From: Dryococelus australis
Lineage: Eukaryota; Arthropoda; Insecta; Phasmatodea; Phasmatidae
Assembly: GCA_029891345.1 (NCBI GenBank)
Contig: CM057000.1
Coordinates: 129,183,338-129,247,337, forward strand
DNA: 64,000 nt
Direction of reading: 5' to 3'
The notes below the pieces were generated by a model, which saw nothing but the letters and a program-made list of their open reading frames with translations, was not told the origin of the DNA and ran no database searches. This document shows positions 10,680 through 21,130 of this stretch, piece by piece. Position 1 is the stretch's first letter. The number at the start of each line of letters is the position of its first letter. Made by a program: the position numbers and the translations under genes.

Positions 10680-13600
10680 ATACGTATTTAAACACGTTAC
10701 ATATTTTACCAAGCCTTAAAAAGACCTTCCATGCAAAACAACGTGCTTGTGTTTATGCATCATTGTGTTTTCCTACCATAATAAATTCAATAAGGCGCAT
10801 AGTCTTTCTTTTGGGATAGGTTTCCAATACAAATATTTAAAAAAACTGAGTCTTTTAATAATAATAATAATAATAATTATAGAAGGATAACCGATTTAAG
10901 TAATTACTTTTAAGGCAAGGAGGATTCAATTCTTCACCAGAAGTTTTTGAGATTTGTTCTACGATTGCTGCTCCGGGACAAGAGTTGAGAAATTTATGAA
11001 TTCAAATAATTCCTAATATTTTGGGATTTTTTAAATGTTAAACAATATTCATTGGTCCGTTTTCGCGCAAAATAAATCGAGATATTTACCCCTCAGCGTG
11101 GCACTATTGCCACGGTGATCTGTTCACCAAACGGAATGCTAGATGCTGTGGATTCGCTAGATATAGGATTACTCTTCTCCATCGTAGATTACTATACTAA
11201 TCAAAAAAATAAAATTAAAAAATATATAAAAAAAAAAAAAAAACAGTTTTTGTAAAAAGGCTCTTTAGAGGTGTCAAATGACCGCGCACCAATCTACAGA
11301 ACTTCTCGGTGATTACGATATAAACAGTATGGCGTCAGCATATACGGGCCGTACTGGAAGTACGAGGTGCATAGCGCATGCCAACCACGAGTCCCAATAT
11401 TGAAGAGTATTACTTCGAATAGGAACAACTCTCTAAACTACAAGACTTGGATATAAAAGTTGAGCTCGCGGTTTATACAAGTATTACTTTTCGTATGAAT
11501 GGTTTAAACCCAGCAACGCTGTGTTAAATGTCTTATTTCCCGTGTTACAGGACATCGTCATATTCCCGCACTGCCTGCCGTTAGTGGTCGTGGCCGCTCT
11601 CTAGGAACACTTGTAGACGCGTTGGTACATGCAATATCACAAGAATTGCTTTAAACGGCGGCAATAGTTTTTCCTTACATGGCTTGCGCCTCTTGCTAAC
11701 GTTGTGCCGAATGTGTTGGAGAATGTCTAGCCTAGCCAAGCCTTCTACGATGTATGCAGTTCTTAGAAAAGCTCCTTCGTTCCACACCAGCGTCCCTTAA
11801 ACCAGACTCTTCTTGTATCCTCGTATAAGAAACAATGGCGTGTGGTTCAAGAACCAAGGATGCAACTACAGTATGATTCGGAAATCTGTAAAGATAGGGA
11901 ACGTGGGAATTTATACAATACGCTCAATATGGCTTCCATCCTGATGTGCAGACGTAGTTCCCATTTACCGAGGACATGATTTAGGACTTTAAGGGGGAAG
12001 TGTCCCAGCCATCTTGGATTTACGTAATATTCCTACGTACCTTCATTTCCAGAGACAGCATTTAAAAACCAAGCTGCATGTCGAGGTGCAGCACAGGGAA
12101 CAACTTGAAATTGTCATTTGGACATCCAAGTTATATTTCTTACACGATTCGTTTCAGATCTGTAACCATAATAAAAGATTGCCGAATCGTTAAATAATTC
12201 AAACCAACGAGGGAAAATGCAGATATAACTGAAACATACAAACTTGTAAGAATTTTGCCGAGTATTCATGCACGTTACATAAAGCTTTTTATTTTATAAT
12301 TTATGGCCATAAATTTTGATTATAAAAATTTGTACAAAAATCCAAATCCAATGGAAGGGAAACCAACTACTTAGTTGAACGCTGGGACAGTGTCGATACT
12401 CCTCTGTCTTGTATAATCTTCATCCCGTACTTCAGACGCCTTCAAATGTCCCCAGAGGTGACAATTCAAGGTACTCAAGTCTGGAACCTGGCTGGACTCT
12501 TAACTTATCCTCAGTTCAGCTGACATCAGGCGAGTGCTTCTGTGGGAGATCTTGACGACCGCTGCCACAATCAATTTGGAATTAAGTTGGACTTTTTTCG
12601 GCGGTCACCCAATTCGTCTTTCGTCGTCGACACGACTTTTATATCTGAATTCTGATATCTCTTTCGCTACTGCAGGTCGTGTGAAAGTTGTCCGGGTAAG
12701 GTGTCTGCGGTTAAATTCGTTCGTAATTTGTAGGTAAACTGCAAGTACCGGCGTGCAGGACGATGTTAATAAGCTCCTCCTCCATTAATGCCATAGTCTG
12801 TAGCTATTAACCTGCACAAACAGAAAAATATGTTACGATGTGTTTTCTGCCTTTTGAAACAACCTGCACGTAGCTGTCATATCCAAAATAGTTCCTGCTG
12901 AAGTTGTTCTTGAGATGGTCGGGAACATAACGATCGAAATTTTGCCAGAGCTCCATAATGCTGATACCGCACGTGAAGATGTTTTGTCGACAGAACATCT
13001 TTCACGAGGTCCAGAAAAACTTGTTATAAATAAATATCAAACACCGCAATCCGTTAAGGTTGGATAGCAGCACACGCGCATATGTATAAGATTGTCGTTG
13101 TAAGATCGATGTTGGGAACCTCCGATCATCGTGGCGTTTGGACTGGCAGGGCCCTGTACATAACTGTTTCCATGTGAAGAAGCAGTTCTTTGTGAACACG
13201 ATCTCATCAGTAGGCCTACACAGGATACGACACATAAATTGAAAGTCGAAATCATCTTCAGATAGAGAGGCTACGAAAAATAATATGAGGCATTAACAAA
13301 TGTTCAGTTTGCTTTATCACAGTCTAACTATACTCAACTATATCTCTCCACCTCGGTTATTCTACAATAAAACCGTCGCAGAGCAGATGCCAGACACACT
13401 ATACTAGGGATTTCATCCAGAAACAACAGGGTCACAAGACATTGACATATTTAGCATAGTTCAATACTCAAGATACGCACTGAGAAATTATCACACCCAA
13501 GGGGCAGATTTTTAGTATCCACTAGCTGATTAGATCTTAACCAAATAATTACAATTATATATACATTTCTAAATTCAATAATTTTGGTTATTGTGAATGA

Positions 13601-13722
13601 TGTAATTGTTTTTAAAAAAATTCCGCAGAAAGTGTGGTGAAATGTAACATGTGGAGAAAATTTGTGTGTGTATTATATATATATATACATAATATGCTAA
13701 TTTTTTCATAAATACCAGTCGT
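10680..13722. other. Non-coding DNA, no gene seen
   Basis: Three kilobases without a supportable gene. An (AAT)n microsatellite lies at about 10858-10876 and a poly-A run near 11229-11243. Several short open frames (for example 11787-11581 and 13235-13002 on the minus strand) are isolated and unrecognised. Confidence 0.5.
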
Positions 13723-13724
13723 TA

Positions 13725-13950
13725 CAGGCTGTTCACGGTAAAGTGAGTACTTTTGAGGCCCTAGTTAGGCCCTTTTTTTATCCTTTCGCCACTTTTTAAA
13801 ATAAATATTGGAATGTAAACAGTAAACACAGTGTATATTTTTTAACCAGACTCGAAAATTAACAACTATGGCTACAATAAAATATATTTATTGACTATTA
13901 TTCCAAATGAGAGGGCTTCAAAAAGTGCTCACTTTACAGTGAACAGCCTA
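13725..13950. mobile_element. Short pogo-like MITE, copy A
   Basis: 226 bp with terminal inverted repeats of about 28 bp (core AGGCTGTTCACGGTAAAGTG) and TA on both sides. The inner sequence of each end also matches the matching end of the 1,965-bp element at 15675-17639. The left part reads 'gaggccctagttaggccc' and the right part ends in 'attccaaatgagagggctt'. It has no coding capacity and must have moved with a transposase supplied in trans. Confidence 0.88.
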
Positions 13951-13952
13951 TA

Positions 13953-14284
13953 GTATATTTCATTTAATTCAAAATACAGACATTGTATCTCCCCTCTTCC
14001 CCTCTCTGTGCGGTGAGCTGCAGTGAAGCCTCGCCCGAATGAATGGTAATTGTGATAAAATTCCTACAAAGATTCAAACTTGAGCAACACAAATTCCTAG
14101 CGCTGAAAAACAATTGAACATTCTCAAATACATTACAGCCTGCCTCTCGTCTCGTCGACACCCAATGTAGAAGACGCTGCAAATTGCCGATGACAACCTG
14201 GGTGCCGTTACTCTCGCAAAGGTCGGAGGAGAACGGCCCAAAGTAGGAACAGGCCGATACTAACCTAAATGACAACTGACAAGG
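13953..14284. other. Spacer before the 53-bp minisatellite
   Basis: No independent gene is seen. A long minus-strand open frame (14812-13964) runs from the minisatellite through here, but its upstream half is repeat and the rest is unrecognised. Confidence 0.4.
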
Positions 14285-14712
14285 AATCGAGGTATGGGTA
14301 AGGCTGGCCAGTGCGCACGCGCAGGAGGGAGGGAAACACAAGAGGTATGGGGAAGGCTGGCCAGTGCGCACGCGCAGGAGGGAGGGAAACACTAGAGGTA
14401 TGGGGAAGGCTGGCCAGTGCGCACGCGCAGGAGGGAGGGAAACACTAGAGGTATGGGGAAGGCTGGCCAGTGCGCACGCGCAGGAGAGAGGGAAACAAGA
14501 GGTATGGGGAAGGCTGGCCAGTGCGCACGCGCAGGAGAGAGGGAAACACAAGAGGTATGGGGAAGGCTGGCCAGTGCGCACGGGCAGGAGGGAAACACAA
14601 GAGGTATGGGGAAGGCTGGCCAGTGCGCACGCGCAGGAGGGAGGGAAACACAAGAGGTATGGGGAAGGCTGGCCAGTGCGCACGGGCAGGAGGGAGGGAA
14701 ACACAAGAGATA
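14285..14712. repeat. Minisatellite, 53-bp unit
   Basis: Eight tandem copies of a 53-bp GC-rich unit (ggtatggggaaggctggcca, then gtgcgcacgcgcaggaggga, then gggaaacacaaga). Copies are near-identical, with small deletions in some units. The period is not a multiple of three. Even so, the unit has few stops, giving open frames of up to 282 codons on the minus strand and 168 on the plus strand. I treat these as by-products. Confidence 0.92.
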
Positions 14713-15674
14713 AGGGGCCGGAAGAGGAGATAGGGGCACACGTGAACCACGGTACTAAAAGAGAAAGAAACCGCGGAGTAGTGACGGCTAGACGTAAAGG
14801 GAGCGCTGTCATCGCGCTGAAGTCAGCGCATTATATAGACAAATGTGCATTCAAAACAGAAAACAGCTAAACTCTGGAAGTAAATGCTTCAGGCCAGTTC
14901 CGCGTGGACGAGCTTTTTACGCATTAAGTAAAGCGCACTAAATTCAACACTTCCGAGAGCAGTTTTTAAAAGCGCCATTTGCAAAGGGCGTTAACAAAAT
15001 ATAATTTTTAGGAAGTGCGCGAGATGGAATATGTTGATATTTTATATATATATATATATGTTGGAACAAGGTTGTGTTACCAAGCAAAACATTGCAATTG
15101 CAAATATGTATAAACTTAATTAAATATTGCCACCAGGATAGTTTGAACTACCGTGTACGTCATTAATATTAACGTATGTGCCCTTTTCGCAGTGAATATT
15201 CCCCAATAGGACTGGTGAATTCAATGGCAAAGTGGACAGTTGTTAATGTTTAGACGTAATGTGCATCTCTACTGCGGTTTTTTAAAAGTAAATGTATATT
15301 CTGCAAAAAAAAAAGTCTCTTCATTTGGGCTTTAACAGCGAAACAATTTTATATATAGCTCACATGTCCAAAGTAAAAAATAAATAATAGGGTTTTAATT
15401 GTTATGTTAAATTTAAAATGTATATAGTTCCTCTATATCAAGCAGATAAATGTTTTTAAAATAATAAACCAAAATTCGCACAGCTTTCACTTGTTTTCTT
15501 ATTGTTTTGCAACAGAGTAAGAAAGTTTGTTAGGCGCGCATATCAGCAATAATCGTTTTCGATAAAGGAGTTTAATGGCAGTAACCATAGTAAAGCATTA
15601 GTCTTCTTTGCTGGCAGTGAATAAATTTGAGGTAATTCTGCTCCGTGAATTAAGTAAGTACTTTGATATTATAA
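14713..15674. other. Non-coding DNA, no gene seen
   Basis: AT-rich with a (TA)n tract near 15044-15060. Nothing else could be recognised. Confidence 0.5.
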
Positions 15675-17639
15675 AAGGCTATTCATGGCAAAGTGAGCAC
15701 TTATGAAAGCCCTCTCATTTGGAATAATATTCGATAGAAAAATTTTATTTTAGCTTTAGGCGTTAACTTCCGAGAAAAGGTAAGGTAATTTGCCAGTAAT
15801 TTTCATAACAGATACATTTTAATAGTTTTCTGAATTCGACAATTTTCAAAAACAATTTAAATGTATCAGCCACATCTTAACGTCATACAACAAAATTACT
15901 GTTATAGTTTTCTCCTACTTTTAATTTTCGATAAAAGTGCAAATGTTTGTGCGGTAAGGTATGTTTGCAATAGGGGGAGGTAATTTTGCAACACTAGTAA
16001 GGCAATTTCACATTAAAAAGTTTTTCATACATGTCTGAGTTACTTGCACACACATTCGTTTAATCAGAGTCAGAATCGCCTCCACACGTGTCGCACATGT
16101 AGACTATGTCGTCACTTGGGCGTTTTTTGGCACTATTCATGGTATGGTGCCCTGCAGAATGAGCACTGAATCCATTTTGCACAGGTCTTCTTTGAAACAG
16201 CCATTGAGAAGAACTGGAAACACACACACCACATTCCCAATAATCTGCCTTCATCGTATGTTTTTCTGGCCTTTTTTTTTTTAAGAACTTTTGGTCTTGT
16301 GGGTATATTGACTCTGCAGTCCAGAACATCCAGGTTGAGGGTTTTGTGCCGAATGCTCAGGCTCTGGTGGGTTGAGGCATTTGGCTGACTTATCTTTGTT
16401 TGACTGTTTCGACAGCCATCCTTTTATGAGCACCGTGTGAATCCATTAACAGAACCACTGGTCTTGCATCAGGAATTGAAATGACAAAAAACTGGAACCA
16501 CTCAAGAAATAGTTTTGTGCATATCCACCCTTTAGGGAAAGTTTCATTACAGCATTCGGCAAGCTGTTATTTTTTCAAACTGTCATTCCACCTCACACCC
16601 TTAAATATGATCATAGGCAGAATAAAAGTACTATCAGCACAAACACAACCTACAAGAGTATGGATTTGACCTCGTTCTCCATAACTTCTCTTGCAAACGT
16701 ATTTTTTCCCAACTTGACAGATAACTTTGTTTGGTTTGACTACATAAGTAAGTCCTGTCTCATCAACATTCCAGATTCTGGAAGGCTGATATTTAATTTC
16801 TAATTTGCACAAAACAGGGCATCTAGCTTACTGAAATAGTCATCGACAATGACAGGGTTTGCCATTGACGCACGGTATGCGGAGAGATTTTCAGGAACTC
16901 TTGGGCATAAATTAGAGCGTTATTTAAATTTTGAATACCACCACCATTTCCTAGCAATTTTTTTTGGCAGGTTTCAACCAGTGTTGTCGATTTACTGACT
17001 CAGCGAGGTCATATGCGAGCTTTCTTACTTGGATCGCAGTGAGTCAAAGTCCAAGTTCTTGCATTTCAATAACAAAATTTAACACACACTGTTCAATGTC
17101 TGAAGGTAGGGCGAATGGTCCTCACAGTTTCAACACTTGGGGATGGTTTAAGTCTTCATTGTCACTGATGAATTTTTTTGGTGTGTTGTGAGGTATACCA
17201 AACAATTTTGTTGCTTTATAGATAGTTATGTTTTCACGCACTACTGTTTTCGCAGCGCTAAGTAAGTCAAGAAATTTCATAGTTTCTGTAACGGCAAATT
17301 TTTTTAATACAAAGCTTCACGGCAGACATTTTCGGCTTCACTTCACGTATGAAAAATGCCGTAGCAGATGTAGAGAGCATACAATGAGCTGCACCTACTG
17401 TTGGCGAAGGGTCGAACTACTAGCGAGTAAGGAAGTTCAGGACGATGTGAATGAAAAACTGCTGCGAAATTACCAGTGCTGCAGAATTATCTTGCGTTAC
17501 CCTACTGTGGAATGTACACTCTGCGTTGATTACTTGCACAGCAATATTTAGTTAAAAAGGTGGTTAAAAAGTTAATTTTGGCTGAAAGGAAAAAGGCAAC
17601 TAGAGCCTTAAAAGTGCTCACTTCGCCGTGAATGGCTTA
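15675..17639 (-). mobile_element. Pogo-like DNA transposon, decayed, parent of the MITEs
   Basis: The ends (ggctattcatggcaaagtga at the left, cttcgccgtgaatggct at the right) form the same inverted repeat as the MITEs, next to TA. On the minus strand the transposase order is complete at the N-terminus. A psq-like HTH (KTVVRENITIYKATKLFGIP, then NTPKKFISDN) lies near 17270-17150. RKLAYDLAE follows near 17010. The CENP-B/Tc5 HTH (VPENLSAYRASMANPVIVDD) lies near 16900-16840. The DDE core has its first Asp in WNVDETGLTYVV (frame 16812-16567) and its second in PVVLLMDSHGAHK near 16430. The usual 'PPHTTHLLQPLDV' segment with the third acid was not found. A Cys-containing tail, VYMCDTCGGDSDSD, ends at 16060. 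Several frameshifts and stops show it is inactive. Confidence 0.85.
16060..17300 (-). pseudogene. Pogo-type transposase pseudogene
   Basis: This is the coding part of the 15675-17639 transposon. The longest intact pieces are 81 codons (16812-16567, start of the DDE core) and 89 codons (16329-16060, C-terminal tail with CDTCGGDSDSD). Pogo-type transposases excise and reinsert DNA at TA sites using a DDE/D catalytic triad. Here two of the three acids are visible in separate frames and the third is missing, probably by internal deletion between about 16400 and 16330. The pieces before 16812 need at least three frame changes to follow. Confidence 0.75.
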
Positions 17640-17999
17640 TACAGATGTTCCGTGTTGTCATTAGAATAGGACCCCCTTTCCCCCTCACTATCAGCTTAAT
17701 ACACCGCGCTATATCAAGGTCAGCTCGCATCGTTGTCGCATACCCGACTGAATCGAACCGTTTATATATCAAGGGCGATGTCTGTGTTGCAGATTCGTGT
17801 GTGTTGTACCTACTGTTTACGTCAAATATTTCGAGTGAAGGCCGAGTCTTATTTCACACCCCGTTCACCTCGTCAGTCTCTGGTTTGGCCTGTTCCATCC
17901 CTCTTATCGACCACAAGGAGTGCCGTGAGGGAACGGCCTCTCGTCGGCCCCAAGGAGTGTCGTAGTGAACGACAGTTTCAAAAAGAAGAGTTTCGAAGA
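17640..17999. other. Unassigned DNA between transposon and SINE
   Basis: Moderate GC. A repeated phrase occurs at 17918-17933 and 17951-17961 (caaggagtgccgtgagg and caaggagtgtcgtagtg). The two short plus-strand open frames here are not recognisable. Confidence 0.4.
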
Positions 18000-18263
18000 T
18001 ACAGTACTAGGTGAGTGAATAGATTTGGGCGGGTTCTTAACAGCGCGGTCTTGAGAACCGATGAGGGTGATCGAGGTGAGTATGGAGTGACGCAGGAATG
18101 AAGGGGCAGAGGGAAATGGGAGATCCCCGAGTAAACCACCGGCCAACGACATAGTCCGCCAAGATTCACACATGCGTAAATCCGGTGACCCGGCCGGGGA
18201 TTGAACCTGGATCTTCTTATTGGGAGGCGAGCAGGTTAACCGCTCAGCTACCGCGGCCTCTAC
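18000..18263 (-). mobile_element. tRNA-derived SINE, copy 1
   Basis: Reading the minus strand from 18263, the head is GGCCGCGGTAGCTGAGCGGT, followed by GGTTCAATCCCCGG about 45 bp later. These fit the A and B boxes of an RNA polymerase III promoter in a tRNA-like fold. The body (tggcggactatgtcgttgg, then gtttactcggggatct) matches the copy at 53728-53968 and the plus-strand copy at 38227-38485. Confidence 0.72.
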
Positions 18264-18589
18264 AGTAGTAGATGTTCTGGGTTTAAGTCCCTGGCAAAGC
18301 GTCGATGTATTAATTTGACAAAAATGAATTTATGTTATCGTATAAGCACAAATAAAAGGATAAATAATGTATGTAATAGTATAAGTACAATAAAAGTGGA
18401 TAGCAATTTTGCAAACTGACGAGACATATTAGCTTTGTTAACAATGTATATTCACTGTTTTTGAGGAAGCTTAGGGAAAACAAACTATTCCTAGCTCATT
18501 AATTAAAAAGTGATTAAATTAAAATTAATGAATGACACTGTCGAGTAGATGTATCAGCAAGATATAATCTAGTTTCGATATTTAAAACG
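18264..18589. other. Non-coding DNA with a short tRNA-like T-arm
   Basis: 18269-18295 reads ttctgggtttaagtccctgg, like a tRNA T-arm/B box. It may be the end of a second, truncated SINE. The remainder is AT-rich. Confidence 0.3.
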
Positions 18590-19262
18590 GCTGAGCTAAG
18601 CAAGAGCTGTCACTATCACATTCACTAGACATTTCTCGCTCACTGCAGCTGTCACGGTGTGAATTTGTTTACGTTGTCTTCATCTGCTGCTGACTCCCTG
18701 AGGCAGTCATTCTTCCAGTACTCTTCAATTCCTCCAACGCGTCTGCAATATCCCACCCAGTCTTCCTGCGTTACTGCTTCTATTGTCAGCCTCCGTGGTA
18801 ATCACCTCATGTCGATTTTACCTTGTAAATCAACTGCCTACACAACTGCCTTCTTGCGACCCCATGTGCCCAACAATAAGTCTGTCTGCTGCATTGCCGC
18901 TTTCTATAAATCCTTCAACGTCATCATTCCTTTGCCAGCACTTATTAAATGTGAAATAAGTGCCACTCCATGTTTCGTCAATGTAAAACAAGTCCCAGTC
19001 TTCTCTCCTCTAATTTTTGTCAAATACTTTGAACGCCACATTACTATGTCGGCTCATTTAACAAGAAACAACCGCTTCTATTGTGATATTTTCCACAAGA
19101 AGCCCATGTCTTTGAGCAATCTACGTAGAGGCGAATCACACCAATTATGCCCTTTTTTTTTTTTTTTTTACGCAGAACTGGCATGCCTACAGTTGCTACG
19201 AATTTCTTGTCGATGTAAAATTCTCTATCAGTGCCCCTTATCACACGACTGTCAAAGTTAAC
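18590..19262 (-). pseudogene. DDE transposase remnant, unassigned family
   Basis: On the minus strand near 18990-18930, one frame reads DLFYIDETWSGTYFTFNKCW. Further along it gives ESGNAADRLIVGHMGSQEG. This is the pattern 'YLDETWV....T..KCWQ ... G.G.RLI..HAGS..GFV' of a DDE-type transposase group common in insect genomes. Near 18770-18690 another frame reads TIEAVTQEDWVGYCRRVGGI and EEYWKND, followed by an acidic SECDSDSS tail, the usual C-terminus of that group. The middle, with the second and third catalytic acids, is deleted. The plus-strand open frame 18659-19261 is its shadow. I cannot name the superfamily with confidence. Confidence 0.6.
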
Positions 19263-20724
19263 GATAACAATTTCTGTAGTTTTTTTTTGGCCCGAAATGA
19301 CAGAGAAATGTATACGCTAACTTATTTTTAGGCATTTTGTTTCAAGTTTACCATACACATTATAAACATATAAATGTATACCGCGCGGTAATGCATGTCC
19401 TAAAGCTTCGGAACAATATGTAAATGAAAGAACGAACTAATTTCACTTCCCTATTAATTTGTTATCTTTAAAATACTCGGGTTTATTACAAAATTTCTTT
19501 ATTTGATGTAGGTAAATAAAACATAATATCAAAAACATTTTCTTTAAAAATATGTTTAAAATTAAGTTTCGATGTGCGCTTATAGCAATACGAACTTTGT
19601 GTAAAAGTACCACAAAAAATAACTTTTCTGTCTAAAAATTATATATATATATACTAGTACTGCAGATTGCGCAATTATCAATATAGAATTTTCTATATTA
19701 AATTTTAACGGAAACTTATATTCAAATACATTAACGAGTAGCTTTAACATGTACATTACAAATTGCAATTAAGTAATGAGGACTGCCCCAAATTTACGAT
19801 TTTTAAATAAAATCATTTGATTGGTTTGGTCGACTGATAAAATTACTTGCATATATTACTGAAAAGTCACGGATGACACTTTACTATTGATGCAATGTTT
19901 TAAAAGCATACCAGTTCAGTCAAGAAAATTACCCTTGCCTTTGATGCTGTTATGCGAAGTGTGTATCTTTATCTGTCAAAGTTAATAAAAATTATTATAA
20001 ATTCATCACATTACAGATTTAATAAGGGCTACGACTGGCTAGCGCATGGAGTGCATTACAAGGGTTTGATACAAAACACAAGTTTCCATATAGCTGGATA
20101 TTTTGTAGTGACGTCCAAACACCATGTTAAAGTTCTCATTGAAACTCGTAAAAATTATTATTGGCGTAAAATGGCTAAAAAAAGGTGCTTTCATAAATAG
20201 TTTTAGCCACATACATTTGTATAAACTTAAGTGTTGTCTTCAAGATCATATACTTTCTTCTCATTAATGTTCCTTTAATAAAGAGGTTCGCTGCTGAAAG
20301 TCCCGTGCAGGGGAGTCTCAGGCAGTGACACAGCATGCAAGTTGAGCGCCCTGTTCGTACAGGAGGACGAAGCTAGTGAGGCGCGAGCAATAGTTCGCCT
20401 TAGAGTTCGCCCGTTTTGAGGACCCCGATTGCACCAATATAATTGCAGGTAGTCTGAACCCTTAATAGGAGATACGGTGAACAGTGTAAGCATTGATTTC
20501 TTAACTTCGCTTTCCTAGAGTTGTTTTAGGCTCGTCTCTCCCTGCTTTATTTGCGAATTCTTTCGATGGACGCCGTACTTACTCTGTGTACTTCGCAGCT
20601 CTCTCTGTGGCTTTGTTAATTAATAGGAACCAACGAATATTTATACCTTGCCTCTGCATCACTAGCTTCTACAACACTCCTAATGACTTATCTTTCCTTG
20701 CTATGTATAACTTGTTTATATGTA
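19263..20724. other. AT-rich non-coding DNA
   Basis: No gene was recognised. Short open frames at 19952-20200 (+) and 20493-20275 (-) are isolated. A (TA)n tract lies near 19640-19653. Confidence 0.5.
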
Positions 20725-20956
20725 TAGGCTATTCACGGTAAAGTGAGTACTTTTAAGGGCCTAGTTACTTTTTACTTTCAGCATTTTTTTTCTTTAAACA
20801 TGCTTTTAAATAAATATTGTCATATAAGTAATAAACACGTGTATATTCCACCGTACTTGGAAGTTTAACGTCTATGGCTGAAGTAAAGCATACTTATTGA
20901 CAATTATTTCAAATAAAAGGGCTTTCGAAAGTGCTCACTTTACCATTAATAGCCTG
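20725..20956. mobile_element. Short pogo-like MITE, copy B
   Basis: 232 bp. The ends aggctattcacggtaaagtg and ctttaccattaatagcctg are inverted copies flanked by TA on both sides (20723-20724 and 20957-20958). Subterminal parts match those of copies A, D, E and H and of the element at 15675-17639. Confidence 0.88.
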
Positions 20957-21130
20957 TACATATCGGGCCGAACATTACTCGCCATTGTTAACTACTGCGA
21001 GGAACGAGGGTTAGTGAGTTTCGCATGACACGTAGCACGGCGTGAAGGTGTGGCCATTTTCTTCCCAAACCCTTAACATCCCTTTTCACAGACCATCACC
21101 CTCGCCAGCGAAATATCGCGAGTCTTACAA
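20957..21130. other. Left flank of the large minisatellite
   Basis: Unique-looking sequence. The minus-strand open frame of the array ends here at 21073 (residues VMVCEKGC). No promoter element was recognised. Confidence 0.4.

Noticed and set aside
13964-14812. 282-codon minus-strand open frame over the 53-bp minisatellite
   Set aside because: The coding-like part is repeat (HTSCVSLLPVRTGQPSPYL-type permutations) and is open in other frames too. No unique domain is attached.
18659-19261. 200-codon plus-strand open frame
   Set aside because: The minus strand of the same interval reads as a DDE transposase remnant; the plus frame is its shadow.
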